DNA from: Amycolatopsis nivea | Lineage (GTDB): Bacteria; Actinomycetota; Actinomycetes; Mycobacteriales; Pseudonocardiaceae | NCBI RefSeq assembly: GCF_004522235.1 | Contig: NZ_SDLT01000007.1 | Coordinates: 1 to 64,000 of the forward strand | DNA: 64,000 nt | Reading direction: 5' to 3' | Part shown: one piece after another, positions 26,247-35,579 of the stretch | Position numbering within the stretch: position 1 is the stretch's first letter | How the letters are laid out: each line of letters opens with the position of its first letter | Made by a program: the position numbers and the translations under genes | The notes under the pieces: model-generated | Told to the model about the DNA's origin: nothing | What the model saw: only the letters and a program-made list of their open reading frames with translations | Database searches by the model: none

Positions 26247-29200
26247 TCAGCGTGGACTGTCCGGACGCGACCGCCGCCGCTTCTTCCGGCCGAGCCCGGA
26301 CAGCGGCGTCCAGACCGCCGGGAGCAGGAGCAGCGCGACCACAGCGAGCCACCACAGCGGGGCCTGCCCGCGCCGCCAACCGTCCACAACGGTGCCGAGC
26401 CAGCCGAACAACGGCTGCGCGATGGGCGGCAGGAAAGCCGCGAACAGCAACGCGGCTATCACCAGCACGCCCAGCACGGTGAGCACCATTCGCCACGTGC
26501 GCCTCAAGGTCAGCAGGCTCACCACGAGGAACACGAGCGCACCGCCCGCCACCGGAAGACCGAGCCATTGCAGAACGGATCCGCCTTCGCCGCTGAGCAC
26601 GAACCCGGCGACCGCGGTGATGGCGGCGGCCAGCAGGTTCCATGGCCGGCCCAGCCGGGTCGCGCCTTGCGTGACCCACCACGAACTGCGGCTGCTGAGC
26701 TGCGCGAATTTCGCCAGCGGCTGGAGCGTTTTCGGAACCCGGGTGGCCGTCGAAGCGGCATTGAGCCCGGCCGCTCCGGCTTTGACAATCGTTTTGGTGA
26801 GCAGGGTACTGCCGAGTTCGCCTTCGAAACGTTCGGCGGAAACCTGACAGGCTTGGAAAGCGCGTTGCGCCGCGTCCTGCTGGCCGGAGTTTTCCGGCTG
26901 GGCAGCCGTTTCCCGTTCGAGCGGCCGGGCGGCCATCAGCTTCCGGAAACTCTCCGAAGCCTTTCCGTTGCCCTCCTTCGCATCCGCCTCGGCCTGGCTC
27001 GCGAGCACCGGCAGTTCCTCCCGTGCGATGGCCAACTGCCGCGACTTCGCCAGCACCATCGACGTCACCGGAAGACTGGTCGGCACCTCCTTGCCGAAGT
27101 CGACCGGGGACAGATTCGCGTCCAGGCCAAGGAAAGCCAGTTCGTCGCCCAGTTGCGCGAGCAGGCCGGGCAGGTCCGAGGGCATCCCGTTGTCCGCGGG
27201 CGAGGGCGGCTCCCAGCCGATCTCGCGGAACGTCGTCCTTACCTGCTCCCGGAATTCCTCCGGGCCGACGATGTCGCGCAGCACCCGCAGGCGTTTCGGG
27301 TCGAGCAGGCACTGCATCAGCCAGCCAGCGCCGTCGATCCGGCCCCACATCCAGTCGTTCGCGCGCCAGGACGCTTTGTAGAACGCGCCGAAGTTGTTCG
27401 CCTGGGTGCCGGTCAGCTTGTCCCGGCCGCGGGGGCGCGCGAGGTCCAGCAGGGTCCGGCTGTCCGCGCTCAGCTGCACCAGGTCGACCCGCTGGTCTAC
27501 CGCCGGCGCTTCGGCCAGCAGCCCGCGCGTCGCCATGTGCAGCAGCAAAAACCGGGCCAGCACGAACCCGTCCGCGACGTCCGCGTTGTCCAGGCCGAAC
27601 CAGTCCAGCAGCGCCGTCACCGTGTCGGCGGCATCCGCGGACCACTGGTTTTCCTTGCCCGACAACGCTTGCAGCACCGGAGCGGCCGACCGCAGCGCGC
27701 CGGTCACCTCCGGCCACGCCTCGCGGACCGCGTCCGATGCCCCGAGATCCGCCCATTCGGCGGCGAGCTGACCGATCCAGTCCGGCATCGAGGTGCCGGA
27801 CGGCGGCGGCTCGTGCCGGGCCACCCACGCGGACAGCCGCACGTCGCGAGCCGCGCTCCGGCGGGCGGCGTGCATTTTCGCGCGGGCCTCGTTGAGCTGG
27901 GTCGCCTGGTCGAGGTCCGGGCCCATCCGGAAGCCCGCGTTGATCAGCTGGATGCCGGTCGCGACCGCGTCATCCAGCGTCGAGGTGCGGTAGCGGACCA
28001 GGTCGCCGACCGTGACCGATTCGCCGGGCAGCGTGCTGGGAATCCCGCGGCGCAGTCCGTCGGCGGCGATGTCCTGCAGCAGCGCCGAATTCCCGGCTGC
28101 CCACCCACTGTCCTCATCGGACAGTTCGTAGCGGCGGGTGACCGCGCGGACCAGGTCGGCCGCGTCGAGCGCGACCCGGCGGTCGAGGTACGCCCGGTGC
28201 ACCCGGTCGTCCACCAGCTGCCCGCCGCGCAGGCCGAGCGACGCGAGCGCGACCCGGGTGTCCCTGGCGCGCGTGACGGCGGAGTTGTGCCTGCTCAATT
28301 CCTCCAGCTCGACGCTGATGGTCTGGCTCATGATCGTGGACGCGACCTTCGCCAGCGCGGTGCCGAGCATCGGCGGCTCAGCCGGGTCGCAGGTCATCGG
28401 CTTGGCTTCGCCGTCGACCGTCGGGACGACGTACAGCAGCAGCCGCCGCACATCCGTCGACGACGAGCGTTCGAAGATCTCCCGCAACGCGGGCCGCAGC
28501 GGTTTGTTCACCAGCACGCCGCCGTCGGCGAGCCAATGCGAACGCACCAGCTCGGTGTAATCGGTCATGTCCGGATGCAGCCGGTCCGCCGCCTCGGGAC
28601 CGATCGGCATGCGCGACAGCTCGAACGCGCCCGGGAAGGACGCGCTCGACCGGGCGGCGAGCGCGAGCGGGCCGTGCACCTGGTTGTTCCACAATGGACC
28701 GTCGAAGCGGAACAGCATGCGATGTTCGGTGTCCCGCACCCGGTTTCCGAGCGCGTCGTCGTACTGCGTGGTCTCGCCGTCGAGCATGGTTCCGGTGAGC
28801 AGCACGGTCACGTCCGGCGGCTCGGTGGGCACGACGCCGGATCCGGTGATGTCGTGCATCGCCTGGACGAGGCCGCCGAGCAGCACCTTGTCGCCGTTCA
28901 GCACCGAACGCGGCCGCGTCTCGCCGGGGTCGCGGATCAGATTCTCCAGCGACCCGGCCGAGAACCAGGTGTCGCGCAAGATCGCGGGCGTCGACCGGTA
29001 CGCCTCGGCCAATCCGAGACACGCGGCGTTGATGCCGCCCGCGCTCGTCCCGGTGAGCACGTCCAGGCGCACCGAAGCGTGCAAAAGGTCGAGCAGTTTC
29101 CGATAGCCGTTACCTTCGTCCGGCGTGCGCGAAGCGTGCAGCAACGCCGACGTCTCGGTAGCGACTCCCCCCATCCACACTGCCAGGCTGGATCCCCCCA

Positions 29201-29255
29201 CCATGGCCATCGCGATCCGGATTTCCTGCGGCCACGGCACCGCCGTCTCACCCAT
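26247..29255 (-). CDS. Patatin-like phospholipase with C-terminal membrane helices
   Basis: A 1002-residue protein. The patatin domain has an oxyanion loop GGSSLAVWMGG (residues 20-30), the nucleophile Ser71 in GTSAG, and the catalytic Asp244 in LADGG. A long helical region with DUF3376-type features follows, and two or three membrane helices (roughly residues 895-920, 930-950 and 965-985) anchor it near the C-terminus. It should hydrolyse membrane lipids on the cytoplasmic side. It lies 48 bases downstream of the DUF445 gene on the same strand. The family is widespread in actinobacteria and its physiological role is unclear. Confidence 0.85.
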   Translation of the reverse strand: MGETAVPWPQEIRIAMAMVGGSSLAVWMGGVATETSALLHASRTPDEGNGYRKLLDLLHASVRLDVLTGTSAGGINAACLGLAEAYRSTPAILRDTWFSAGSLENLIRDPGETRPRSVLNGDKVLLGGLVQAMHDITGSGVVPTEPPDVTVLLTGTMLDGETTQYDDALGNRVRDTEHRMLFRFDGPLWNNQVHGPLALAARSSASFPGAFELSRMPIGPEAADRLHPDMTDYTELVRSHWLADGGVLVNKPLRPALREIFERSSSTDVRRLLLYVVPTVDGEAKPMTCDPAEPPMLGTALAKVASTIMSQTISVELEELSRHNSAVTRARDTRVALASLGLRGGQLVDDRVHRAYLDRRVALDAADLVRAVTRRYELSDEDSGWAAGNSALLQDIAADGLRRGIPSTLPGESVTVGDLVRYRTSTLDDAVATGIQLINAGFRMGPDLDQATQLNEARAKMHAARRSAARDVRLSAWVARHEPPPSGTSMPDWIGQLAAEWADLGASDAVREAWPEVTGALRSAAPVLQALSGKENQWSADAADTVTALLDWFGLDNADVADGFVLARFLLLHMATRGLLAEAPAVDQRVDLVQLSADSRTLLDLARPRGRDKLTGTQANNFGAFYKASWRANDWMWGRIDGAGWLMQCLLDPKRLRVLRDIVGPEEFREQVRTTFREIGWEPPSPADNGMPSDLPGLLAQLGDELAFLGLDANLSPVDFGKEVPTSLPVTSMVLAKSRQLAIAREELPVLASQAEADAKEGNGKASESFRKLMAARPLERETAAQPENSGQQDAAQRAFQACQVSAERFEGELGSTLLTKTIVKAGAAGLNAASTATRVPKTLQPLAKFAQLSSRSSWWVTQGATRLGRPWNLLAAAITAVAGFVLSGEGGSVLQWLGLPVAGGALVFLVVSLLTLRRTWRMVLTVLGVLVIAALLFAAFLPPIAQPLFGWLGTVVDGWRRGQAPLWWLAVVALLLLPAVWTPLSGLGRKKRRRSRPDSPR

Positions 29256-29303
29256 GAGGGTCAGTCTCCCGGCCCGGCCCGCTCCTCCACAAGGGGGGCG
29301 GAT

Positions 29304-30548
29304 TCAGGAGGCGAGGTGCTCCAGCACCAGAACCTGCGCCTCGCCGACCGCGAACCCGAGCACCGCGCCGGTCGCGATGAGAATCCATTCGTCCTGCTGG
29401 AAAGCCGGGCGCAGCAGCTGCTCGAACTCCTCCGGCGACAATTCCTTCATCTTGCCGACCAGGACGTTCCGGATGTCCATCGCGTCGGTGGCGTAATCCT
29501 CGATGTAGCGCATGGTGTCCGGCAGCCGGGTCATGATCTGCTCGGAGATGGCGAGCTTCATGTCCTGGTAGCGGCGGCTGCCGATGGCGAAGACCAGCAA
29601 CGGTTTCGCGACGTTCGCCGCCCGGCCCAGCTCGCGGTCGAGCTGCCGCTGGATGAGCGCGAGCACGCGGTCGGAAAGCGGGCCCTGCAGCACCGCCTCG
29701 ATGACGTTGTGCGGCGTGATGATTTCTTTCGCGATCAACTCGCCGTACGCCTCGGCGACCTCCGCGCGCCGCTTGAGGAACAGGCCCTGCCAGGTGACGC
29801 CGAAGTATTTCTTGGGCTCCAGCGGGTAGAAAATCATCCGCAGCGCCAGCCAGTCGGTGAACCAGCCGGTGAAGAGACCGAACAACGGCATGATCGGCGG
29901 GAACTTGAACAGCACCCACGCGACCATCTGGATCACGCCGATCAGGCCGCCGAACACGAGCCCGGAGCGCGCGATGAACTTGAACTCCTCCGCGCCCGCT
30001 TCCTGGAAGATCCGGTTGAGCAGCCGTTTGTCCTTGACGAGGCTGGTGACCACCATGCCCTTGAGGTCGAACACACTGTCCACATCGGACTGGATGAGTT
30101 CGAGCACGGCCTTGACCATGTGCGGCGATTCGGCCTGCACGCGCTGGATCACCAGCCGCTGCACGCCGACCGGCAGCGATTCCCACAGACCCGACTGGTA
30201 GTGCCCGGCCACCTCGCGCACGATGTCCTCGACCGCCGCGAGCAGCGGTTTCTCGATTTCCTTCGCGATCCGGTCGGCGTCGAGCCGGGCGACGACCTCG
30301 GCCGGTTTGATCAGCTGCTCGGTCATCGTGTCGCAGGCGATGCTCGCCATCCGCGCGGCCCGTTTGGGCACGATGCCCTGCCAGCCCAGGAACGGCTTGA
30401 CGCCGATGAACTCGACCGGCTGGAACATCATCCGGATCGCGACCAGCTTCGTGCCGTACCCGATCAGCGCGGCGACGATCGGGATGGAGACATACAGCGG
30501 CCAGTGCCGGACGAAGTCGTCGAGGAGCCTCGAGACGAACTCGCCCAT
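29304..30548 (-). CDS. DUF445 membrane protein
   Basis: A 414-residue DUF445 protein. An N-terminal helix (residues 15-33) precedes the family motif GYGTKLVAIRMMFQPVEFIG, and a second copy occurs as TGWFTDWLALRMIFYPLEPK near residue 230. Helices at about 190-225 and at the C-terminus (395-412) also span the membrane. The function of DUF445 proteins is not established. ATG 30548 lies five bases after the stop of the Abi-alpha gene, so the two are co-transcribed. Confidence 0.87.
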   Translation of the reverse strand: MGEFVSRLLDDFVRHWPLYVSIPIVAALIGYGTKLVAIRMMFQPVEFIGVKPFLGWQGIVPKRAARMASIACDTMTEQLIKPAEVVARLDADRIAKEIEKPLLAAVEDIVREVAGHYQSGLWESLPVGVQRLVIQRVQAESPHMVKAVLELIQSDVDSVFDLKGMVVTSLVKDKRLLNRIFQEAGAEEFKFIARSGLVFGGLIGVIQMVAWVLFKFPPIMPLFGLFTGWFTDWLALRMIFYPLEPKKYFGVTWQGLFLKRRAEVAEAYGELIAKEIITPHNVIEAVLQGPLSDRVLALIQRQLDRELGRAANVAKPLLVFAIGSRRYQDMKLAISEQIMTRLPDTMRYIEDYATDAMDIRNVLVGKMKELSPEEFEQLLRPAFQQDEWILIATGAVLGFAVGEAQVLVLEHLAS

Positions 30549-30553
30549 CGGGG

Positions 30554-31345
30554 TCAGCCCAGGCTCGGGTCGCAGGCCTGCCAGAACTGCGCGCCGAGCC
30601 GCGAGACGTGGATGGTGCGGCGGATGATCTTGATCCGCTTCACCTGCTTCTCCACCTCGCGGACCGACTCGTCGGTCAGCAGGATCTCGTACTGCGTCTC
30701 GAGCGAGGGCACCTCCTCGTCCAGTTCGACCAGCCCGAGGCCGATCAGCCGGGTCACGTAGCCGGGCACCTGGTCCGGCAGCGACACCCCGGCCGCCTTG
30801 CCGACCGTCGAGGCGTTGCGCAGCACGATCCGGCCGGTGCCGCCGATGGCGCTGCGCTCGGCGACGTCGATCGCGGGGAACGGGGAGCCGTCCGACAGCG
30901 CGGAGAGGATGCGCGCCTCGTCGGGCGTGAGCTGGCGGAGGATGATCGCGTACAGGTATTCGCGGGCGCGCTCGCGGCCGAAGCCGATGGAGTGGTTGAG
31001 CAGTTCGGCCATCGCCGCGCGCAGCGGTTCGACGTGATCGCGGGCGGGCACCAGCGTCACGGTCGTTTCGACGGCGCGGCTGCCGACGTCGGCCCGGTTC
31101 ATCGCGGACGCCGCGGTCAGCGCCGCGTGATAGGGATCGTCGACCTCGTCGAGGCGGCGGCGCAGTTCGCTCAGCAGCCCGCGTTCGACCTGCTTGAGGC
31201 CGCGTTCGGCGGTGTCGATCCCGGGGAGTTTGCGGGTCAGGTCGAAGCCGGTGCGCGCCGCCCATCCGGCGAGCTGGCCTGCCCGGCGGGCCAGGTTGGC
31301 CACGTCCTCGGCGGTGCCCCGGCCGTTCGGTCGCTGGTAGTCCAC
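30554..31345 (-). CDS. Abi-alpha family protein (DUF4393-like)
   Basis: A 263-residue soluble protein. The central part has REYLYAIILRQLTPDEARIL (near 126-145), and LPDQVPGYVTRLIGLGLVEL (near 188-207) is the winged-helix-like end seen in the Abi-alpha domain, first named from abortive-infection proteins. Most actinobacterial members have no proven defence role. It starts at GTG 31345 after AGGGGAG and heads a three-gene run with DUF445 and patatin genes. Confidence 0.7.
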   Translation of the reverse strand: MDYQRPNGRGTAEDVANLARRAGQLAGWAARTGFDLTRKLPGIDTAERGLKQVERGLLSELRRRLDEVDDPYHAALTAASAMNRADVGSRAVETTVTLVPARDHVEPLRAAMAELLNHSIGFGRERAREYLYAIILRQLTPDEARILSALSDGSPFPAIDVAERSAIGGTGRIVLRNASTVGKAAGVSLPDQVPGYVTRLIGLGLVELDEEVPSLETQYEILLTDESVREVEKQVKRIKIIRRTIHVSRLGAQFWQACDPSLG

Positions 31346-31427
31346 GGGCTGCTCCCCTCACTGTTCGCGCTGATGCTACCTGCGAGTAGGCCGAATGGCC
31401 CTGTGATGCCTTGCCGGTGGGTGTTGG

Positions 31428-32219
31428 ATGACGCGCATGACCGCGCCGTGGGGACCGCCGATCGACGTGCTGCCGCTGCTCGTGCGCGAGGAACAGGCGC
31501 TGATCGGGGTTCTCTCCGACCTCCGGACGCCCGAGTGGACCCTGCCCGCGCTGGGTGAATGGACAGTGCACGACCTGACCGCGCACATCCTGGGACTGAA
31601 ACTCAGGCGGCTCTCGCGGGACCGAGACGGCCACCTCGGCGAGGGGACGTCCTGGGTCTCTGCCTGCCGGCAACTGTCGCCGGAGGTGCTGTTCGCGATG
31701 CTCGTGGACAGTACGACGCAGCTGACCGAACTGTGGAAGCACCGCGACCTGGACGAACCAGCCGCGGCGCCGACGTGGCTGACGGTCGCTCGCGATTACG
31801 CGGAGCAGTGGGTGCTCCAGCAGCAGATCCGGGAGGCGGTGGAAGCTCCGCTGCTCGACGAGCCGGAGTTCCGGACGCCGGTGGTGGACACGTTGCTGCG
31901 TTCGCTGCCGCAGACGTTGCGGGCGGTGCCCGCGCGGGCCGGACGTCAGGTGGCGTGTTCGGTGGAGGGGGCCGGGCGGTGGACGCTCCGCGCTACCTCG
32001 GCGGGCTGGACGATCGACCGCGGTGCCGCGACGTCACGGTCTCCGCTCGCGGCTTTGGCGACCGACGCGGACGCGTTGTGGCGGCTGTGCAGCGGGACGT
32101 TGCCCGCAGTGGAAGCGGACGCGCGAGTGCAGGTCAGCGGGGATCCCGCGGTGTGCGAGATCCTGCTGAGCCTGCGGGCTCGCGAGCCCTTCACCGCCGA
32201 CGCCGCGCCTGCTTCCTGA
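31428..32219 (+). CDS. Maleylpyruvate isomerase/DinB-fold mycothiol-dependent enzyme
   Basis: A 263-residue protein of the MDMPI family. The N-terminal four-helix bundle holds ALGEWTVHDLTAHILGLKLR (near 42-61), with the first His of the metal site; the usual second and third histidines are not obvious, so activity is uncertain. A C-terminal sterol-carrier-like domain (170-250) follows. Mycothiol is the expected cofactor in this lineage. It is divergent from the Abi-alpha gene and its 3' end overlaps the LapA gene convergently by 29 bases. Confidence 0.65.
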   Translation: MTRMTAPWGPPIDVLPLLVREEQALIGVLSDLRTPEWTLPALGEWTVHDLTAHILGLKLRRLSRDRDGHLGEGTSWVSACRQLSPEVLFAMLVDSTTQLTELWKHRDLDEPAAAPTWLTVARDYAEQWVLQQQIREAVEAPLLDEPEFRTPVVDTLLRSLPQTLRAVPARAGRQVACSVEGAGRWTLRATSAGWTIDRGAATSRSPLAALATDADALWRLCSGTLPAVEADARVQVSGDPAVCEILLSLRAREPFTADAAPAS

Positions 32220-32607
32220 GCTGCAGGATCCGCGCCCCGCCGATCAGCGCGACCAGCGCCGCGCCCGCGATCGCGGCGAACAGCATCGCCACCGCGAGCG
32301 GCATGCTGCCGGACGCGCCGAGGAAGTGGACGGTCGCCGTGTCCAGGTTCTGCAGGATGAACACCAGCAGGAACGCCAGCACGACGATCGCCACGATCAC
32401 GGCGATCCAGGTGCCGCTGATCCGGGTGGATTTGACCTTGCCCCGGCGGCCCGCGGGTTTCGCGGCGGACGGCCGCGGCCCGGGTTCGGCTCCCGGTGCG
32501 GTGCCCGGGGCGGCGTGGTCGAGTGCGCCGGGCACCTCAGTGCCCGGCGCCTCGGGAATTTCCGATTTCGCGGCCTCGTCGGGACCGTCGTTTCGCGCGT
32601 GGGACAT
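32191..32607 (-). CDS. LapA-family membrane protein
   Basis: A 138-residue protein with a disordered Pro/Ala/Glu-rich N-terminus (1-60) and two membrane helices (67-87 and 103-125). The sequence between them, FILQNLDTATVHFLGASGSM, is the DUF1049/LapA signature. In proteobacteria LapA helps lipopolysaccharide assembly; actinobacteria lack that polymer, so the role here is unknown. The 3' end overlaps the convergent neighbour. Confidence 0.82.
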   Translation of the reverse strand: MSHARNDGPDEAAKSEIPEAPGTEVPGALDHAAPGTAPGAEPGPRPSAAKPAGRRGKVKSTRISGTWIAVIVAIVVLAFLLVFILQNLDTATVHFLGASGSMPLAVAMLFAAIAGAALVALIGGARILQLRKQARRRR

Positions 32608-32644
32608 ATCGTGATTGTCCGCCCACTCGCCGTGATGCGCTAAT

Positions 32645-33775
32645 TCAGCGCTTGCCGTCGACCTCGCGCAGCACCCGCAGCGTGTTGCGGCCGGCGAGTT
32701 TCGCGCAGTCCTCGTCGCTCCAGCCGCGTTCCATCAGGGCGGCGATGAGCACCGGGTACTTCGACACGTCCTCGAGGCCTTCGGGCAGTTCGCCGACGCC
32801 GTCGTAGTCGCCGCCGAGCCCGATGTGGTCGATCCCGGCGACCTCGCGCGCGTGCTCGATGTGCGCGACGACGTCCGCGATCGTCGACTTCGGCTTGGGC
32901 GGCGCGTCCCAGGTCTTCGCGAACCGGCCGCGCTGGCCGAGGTCGAGGAATTCCTGCCCGGCGGCGGTCATCGCGTCCCGGAGCTGGTTGTCCCACTCGG
33001 TGACCGCGGCGGAGATGAAGGCGGGCACGAAGGTGATCATCGCGACGCCGCCGTTGCCGGGCAGCTGGGCGAGGACGTCGTCGGGGATGTTGCGCGGATG
33101 GTCGTTGACCGCGCGGCACGACGAGTGGCTGAAGATCACCGGCGCGCTCGACACCTCGAGCGCGGCGCGCATGGTGCTCGGCGCGACGTGGGAAAGGTCG
33201 ACCAGCATGCCGATCCGGTTCATCTCGCGCACGACCTCGCGGCCGAACTCGGTGAGCCCGTCGTGCTCGGGTTTGTCGGTCCCGGAATCCGCCCAGGTGG
33301 TGTTGAAGTTGTGGGTCAGCGTCATGTAGCGGACGCCGAGCCGGCGCAGAATCCGCAGCACCCCGAGGGATTCGGCGATGCTGTGCCCGCCTTCGGCCCC
33401 GAGCAACGACGCGATCCGCCCGTCCGCGAACGCCGCCTCAGCTTCGTCGGCCGTGGTGACCAGCCGCAGCCGCTCGGGGTAGCGCTCGGCGAGCTGGTAG
33501 ACCACCTCGATCTGTTCCAGCACCGCGGTGACCGCGCTGTCGCCCTTGAACTCGCACGGCACGTACACCGACCAGAACTGCAGGCCCAGCTTGCCTTCGG
33601 CGAGTTTGGGGAAGTCGGTGTGCAGCGTCGGCTGCGGCACCGTGAGATCCACGCCGGCCACCGCCTCGACCGGGTTCGGCCCGGCTTTGTCGCGGAGCGC
33701 CCATGGGAGGTCGTTGTGTCCGTCGGCGAGGATCGTGGAGGCGAGCAGGTCTTGCGCGCGGGTCAGCTCGGTCAT
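32645..33775 (-). CDS. Membrane-dipeptidase-family peptidase M19
   Basis: A 376-residue zinc dipeptidase of the renal dipeptidase type, lacking a signal peptide. Metal ligands are visible in DGHND (His/Asp, residues 19-23), GAEGGHS (bridging Glu near 125), DLSHVAPS (near 193) and SHSS (near 215); GLGGDYDGV near 320 completes the site. It probably hydrolyses dipeptides or D-amino-acid dipeptides in the cytoplasm. Its ATG overlaps the stop of the upstream hydrolase gene (ATGA), so the two form a coupled operon. Confidence 0.92.
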   Translation of the reverse strand: MTELTRAQDLLASTILADGHNDLPWALRDKAGPNPVEAVAGVDLTVPQPTLHTDFPKLAEGKLGLQFWSVYVPCEFKGDSAVTAVLEQIEVVYQLAERYPERLRLVTTADEAEAAFADGRIASLLGAEGGHSIAESLGVLRILRRLGVRYMTLTHNFNTTWADSGTDKPEHDGLTEFGREVVREMNRIGMLVDLSHVAPSTMRAALEVSSAPVIFSHSSCRAVNDHPRNIPDDVLAQLPGNGGVAMITFVPAFISAAVTEWDNQLRDAMTAAGQEFLDLGQRGRFAKTWDAPPKPKSTIADVVAHIEHAREVAGIDHIGLGGDYDGVGELPEGLEDVSKYPVLIAALMERGWSDEDCAKLAGRNTLRVLREVDGKR

Positions 33776-34371
33776 GCCTCGACCCTAGCGAGCCAGGCCT
33801 TCGCCGCGCTTATTCCTTCGACGGTCACCTGATGCCCTCCCGGCCAGCGGTGCGTCGTCACGTCCGCATGCCGCTCGCGGAACTGGCGCACGAGTTCGTC
33901 GTTGGCGGGCAGCGGAGCCATCGGGTCGTGCTCGCCGTTGGAAAGGAATATGCGAGTTCCGGCGAGGTCGAGGCTCGGCAATTCCGGCAATGGAGACATC
34001 GACGAGAACAGAATCGCTTCCCGGAGCGCGTCCGGCCGGGTGAGCGCTACCGCCGCGGCGATATTCGCCCCATTCGAAAACCCGACCGCCACCGCCCTGC
34101 CGAACCCGTACTTTTCCCGGGCGTCGTTGAGGAAATCCGCCAGCTCGTCCGCCCGCGCCCGGACGTCCTCGTGATCGAACACGCCCTCCGACAGCCGCCG
34201 AAACCACCGCGCCGCCCCGTTTTCCGAAACCGGCCCGGTCGGCGCGAGCGTTGCCGATTCCGGACTCAGTTCGCGCGCCACACTGAGCAAATCGTCTGGA
34301 CCACCGCCGGTTCCGTGCAGGAGAACAAGCACCGGGAGATCCGGGTCGCCCTCGATGTACCGGTGCATCAT
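33772..34371 (-). CDS. Alpha/beta hydrolase, carboxylesterase/MhqD-like
   Basis: A 199-residue hydrolase of the carboxylesterase-2/dienelactone type. LLHGTGGGPDDLL (near 16-28) forms the oxyanion site, the nucleophile is in AVGFSNGAN near residue 97, Asp in NGEHDPMAP near 147, and His in PGGHQVT near 178. Bacillus MhqD and Staphylococcus MhqD, induced by quinones, look like this. ATG 34371 follows GAGGAG. It is divergent from a MarR gene across a conserved palindrome and coupled to the dipeptidase gene. Confidence 0.85.
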   Translation of the reverse strand: MMHRYIEGDPDLPVLVLLHGTGGGPDDLLSVARELSPESATLAPTGPVSENGAARWFRRLSEGVFDHEDVRARADELADFLNDAREKYGFGRAVAVGFSNGANIAAAVALTRPDALREAILFSSMSPLPELPSLDLAGTRIFLSNGEHDPMAPLPANDELVRQFRERHADVTTHRWPGGHQVTVEGISAAKAWLARVEA

Positions 34372-34401
34372 CGTCGCTCCTCTGTGGACACCGCTTCCTT
34401 C

Positions 34402-34448
34402 ATTGTCTAGGGTAACTTCTCGCGCGCAAGATGTATTCCGGGTAGACT
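34402..34448. promoter_or_regulatory. Divergent MarR promoter with 14-bp operator
   Basis: TCTCGCGCGCAAGA (34418-34431) reads TCTTGCGCGCGAGA on the minus strand, a near-perfect palindrome. It contains the -35 TTGCGC of a minus-strand promoter whose -10 is GACAAT (34402-34407, 16-base spacing). In the other direction TAGACT (34443-34448) stands seven bases before the MarR ATG. The identical 14-mer occurs at 45351-45364. Confidence 0.7.
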
Positions 34449-34455
34449 CCGGCAG

Positions 34456-34908
34456 ATGACCCCGGATCCGCAGACGGACGACGACGAGATCGTGACGTGG
34501 TGGGGCCTCGTGATCGAGGGCTATCTGGCCACACAGAACGCACTGATGGGAGAAATCGCCGACCGGTTCGGCCTGGCCCCCGCGTCGTTCGACATCCTGC
34601 TGCGCCTGGTGCGGTCGCCGGAACACCGCATGCCGATGACCCGCCTGGCCACCGAAGCCGCCCTGTCGAGCGGAGGCTTCACCAAGGTGGCGGACCGCTT
34701 GGTCGCCGCGGATTTGATCTGCCGCATCCCGAGCCCGGAAGACCGCCGGGTGACGTTCGCTTCCTTGACCGAGCACGGGTTGGAGGTAGCGCTCAAGGCA
34801 CGAGCCGCGTGCGCGGAAATCTTGCGCCGAATCGTGCTGACGCCGCTGGGTCCTGATGCGGAGGGGTTGGCGGAGGCGATGCGGACACTTCGCTCGGTGA
34901 ACGGGTGA
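34456..34908 (+). CDS. MarR-family regulator, MhqR-like context
   Basis: A 150-residue MarR protein with recognition segment RLATEAALSSGGFTKVADRL (about residues 64-83) and wing PEDRRVTFASLT. It has no ribosome site; TAGACT seven bases before the ATG suggests a leaderless transcript. It is divergent from a hydrolase like MhqD and shares an operator with a VOC dioxygenase gene at 45418, mirroring the MhqR regulons of Firmicutes. One Cys lies near the C-terminal helix (ARAACAEIL), which could sense electrophiles, but this is speculation. Confidence 0.85.
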   Translation: MTPDPQTDDDEIVTWWGLVIEGYLATQNALMGEIADRFGLAPASFDILLRLVRSPEHRMPMTRLATEAALSSGGFTKVADRLVAADLICRIPSPEDRRVTFASLTEHGLEVALKARAACAEILRRIVLTPLGPDAEGLAEAMRTLRSVNG

Positions 34909-34914
34909 GCCGGG

Positions 34915-35427
34915 TCATGGATAACTGAAGCCCTCGGCCTCCAGCCGACGACGGAGGACCGTCAAGCAGCGGTGTCGGATTCGGCTCACGCTCGACGGCG
35001 AGATGCCCAGTTCGGCGGCCAGCTGGTCGTGTCGCAGCTCCGGGCAGTGCGCCAGCAGGAGCAGCATCCGCCGGTGGCGTTCCGGGAACTTCTCCACCGC
35101 TCGCCACAGCGCAGCCGCCAGTTCTCCGGCCAAGGTCTTCGCCTCGGGTGACTCCGTCGGTTCGTGCGCGTCCAGGCACGCGTCATCGACCAACTGCACC
35201 CGTGCGCGATTTTCGGCTGCACGGAGCGCGTGCCGCCGCGCGACGGTCGTCAGCCAACCGGCCAGGCCGTTCGGATCCTGCAAGTCCGGTTGGCGGCTGA
35301 GCAATTCCAGCCAGGCCGTTTGGCAAGCGTCGTCCACCTCGGCGCGAAATCCCGGGTTCGCGCCGACGATCCGGTTCATTCTCGTCGACAGACGGCGTAC
35401 TTCGTCCTCATTCCGCATTCCTTGCAC
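34915..35427 (-). CDS. ECF-type RNA polymerase sigma factor
   Basis: A 170-residue two-domain sigma factor. Region 2 includes RAEVDDACQTAWLELLSRQP and GLAGWLTTVARRHALRAAEN; region 4 is HDQLAAELGISPSSVSRIRH with the DNA-reading helix. No anti-sigma gene follows. The start is GTG 35427 or ATG 35418; neither has a good ribosome site. It is convergent with the MarR gene, seven bases away. Confidence 0.82.
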   Translation of the reverse strand: MQGMRNEDEVRRLSTRMNRIVGANPGFRAEVDDACQTAWLELLSRQPDLQDPNGLAGWLTTVARRHALRAAENRARVQLVDDACLDAHEPTESPEAKTLAGELAAALWRAVEKFPERHRRMLLLLAHCPELRHDQLAAELGISPSSVSRIRHRCLTVLRRRLEAEGFSYP

Positions 35428-35579
35428 GGGAACGCTGACGGGCCGAGTGGCTCGGCGGATCCGTTTCAGCAGCGCGGATGCCGGATTGAGTGATCAACTT
35501 CGGCTGGATGTATCCAGGGGCGGGCACGCGTCTCAGGCCCGCAGAGAAGAGGTCGACAAATCGATCCAAGCCAGCCACG

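Noticed and set aside
26187-30761. Very long plus-strand open frame (over 1500 codons) opposite the patatin and DUF445 genes
   Set aside because: It is the mirror of two recognisable genes. Its product is an Arg/His/Gln-rich sequence without domains, as expected from antisense frames in high-GC DNA.
29304-31742. Single fused DUF445/Abi-alpha protein
   Set aside because: The frame is open across both, but the Abi-alpha gene is in another frame with its own start and stop, and DUF445 has a family-typical ATG at 30548.
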